This document shows, piece by piece, positions 13,674-13,705 of a stretch of DNA of 13,705 nucleotides. Numbering within the stretch: position 1 is the stretch's first letter; every line of letters begins with the position of its first letter. The translations under genes and the position numbers were made by a program. The notes under the pieces were generated by a model. That model saw only the letters and a program-made list of their open reading frames with translations, was not told where the DNA came from and did no database searches. Source of the stretch: JAWWPY01 sp964412845 (GTDB lineage: Bacteria > Actinomycetota > Actinomycetes > Streptosporangiales > Streptosporangiaceae). The stretch spans positions 1 to 13,705 of the forward strand of contig CAYPQM010000170.1 in assembly GCA_964412845.1 (NCBI GenBank). The letters run 5' to 3'.

Positions 13674-13705
13674 CCCTGTCGCACAGGTTCTCCTTCTACC
13701 AGAAC
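13644..13705 (+). other. Frame break inside the LamG-like domain; coding continues in another frame
   Basis: The LamG domain reads normally to LAGS (codon 944, 13650-13652), then gives RTRGTS and stop. A different frame starting at 13652 reads PNKGYQLTLSHRFSFYQN to the last base of the window. This weakly matches the continuation expected for such domains (...LPNK..., YQ..SLWF, ..FSYQN). The simplest reading is an indel or small deletion near 13650, either real or from assembly. Confidence 0.5.

Overview
The window is GC-rich throughout. It shows strong G/C third-position bias, GTG starts, Shine-Dalgarno (SD) and leaderless starts side by side, Arg-rich signal peptides, and protein families typical of soil actinomycetes. 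I read it as chromosome of a high-GC Actinomycetota; the genus cannot be named from the sequence. No rRNA, tRNA, insertion sequence, CRISPR array or phage gene was seen.

Left part (1-2524). An incomplete minus-strand gene encodes a secreted protein with tandem discoidin-type (F5/8 type C, CBM32-like) carbohydrate-binding domains; it runs off the left edge. A 339-bp gene-free stretch follows. Next come a minus-strand carbon-nitrogen hydrolase (nitrilase superfamily) and, diverging from it, a type II haloacid dehalogenase-like hydrolase.

Middle (2536-4730). A convergent minus-strand gene fuses CbiG (cobalt-precorrin-5A hydrolase) to CobJ (precorrin-3B C17-methyltransferase). It stands alone, with no other cobalamin gene in the window, and several signature residues are altered. 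Upstream lie about 480 bp of poorly coding, possibly decayed sequence and then an AT-rich promoter facing right.

Monooxygenase block (4731-9968). A FAD/NAD(P)-binding protein on the plus strand converges on a minus-strand operon of three luciferase-like (LLM) flavin monooxygenases: an SsuD/NtaA-like enzyme, an NtaA/SnaA/DszA-type enzyme and a CE1758-type enzyme. The last two overlap by an ATGA. The set suggests oxidative scavenging of organosulfur or organonitrogen compounds. The substrate is not deducible, and no transporter or complete flavin reductase is present. Both outward promoters appear to make leaderless or nearly leaderless mRNAs. A 39-codon frame after the third monooxygenase may be the stump of a lost reductase.

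Right part (9969-13705). A regulatory gap contains a perfect 11-bp inverted repeat. It leads to a small membrane-anchored protein with a BMP-like periplasmic-binding segment and then a very long secreted DNRLRE/RHS-type protein. The reading frame of the latter breaks inside a LamG-like domain 33 bp before the window ends, so its C-terminus is missing or mutated.
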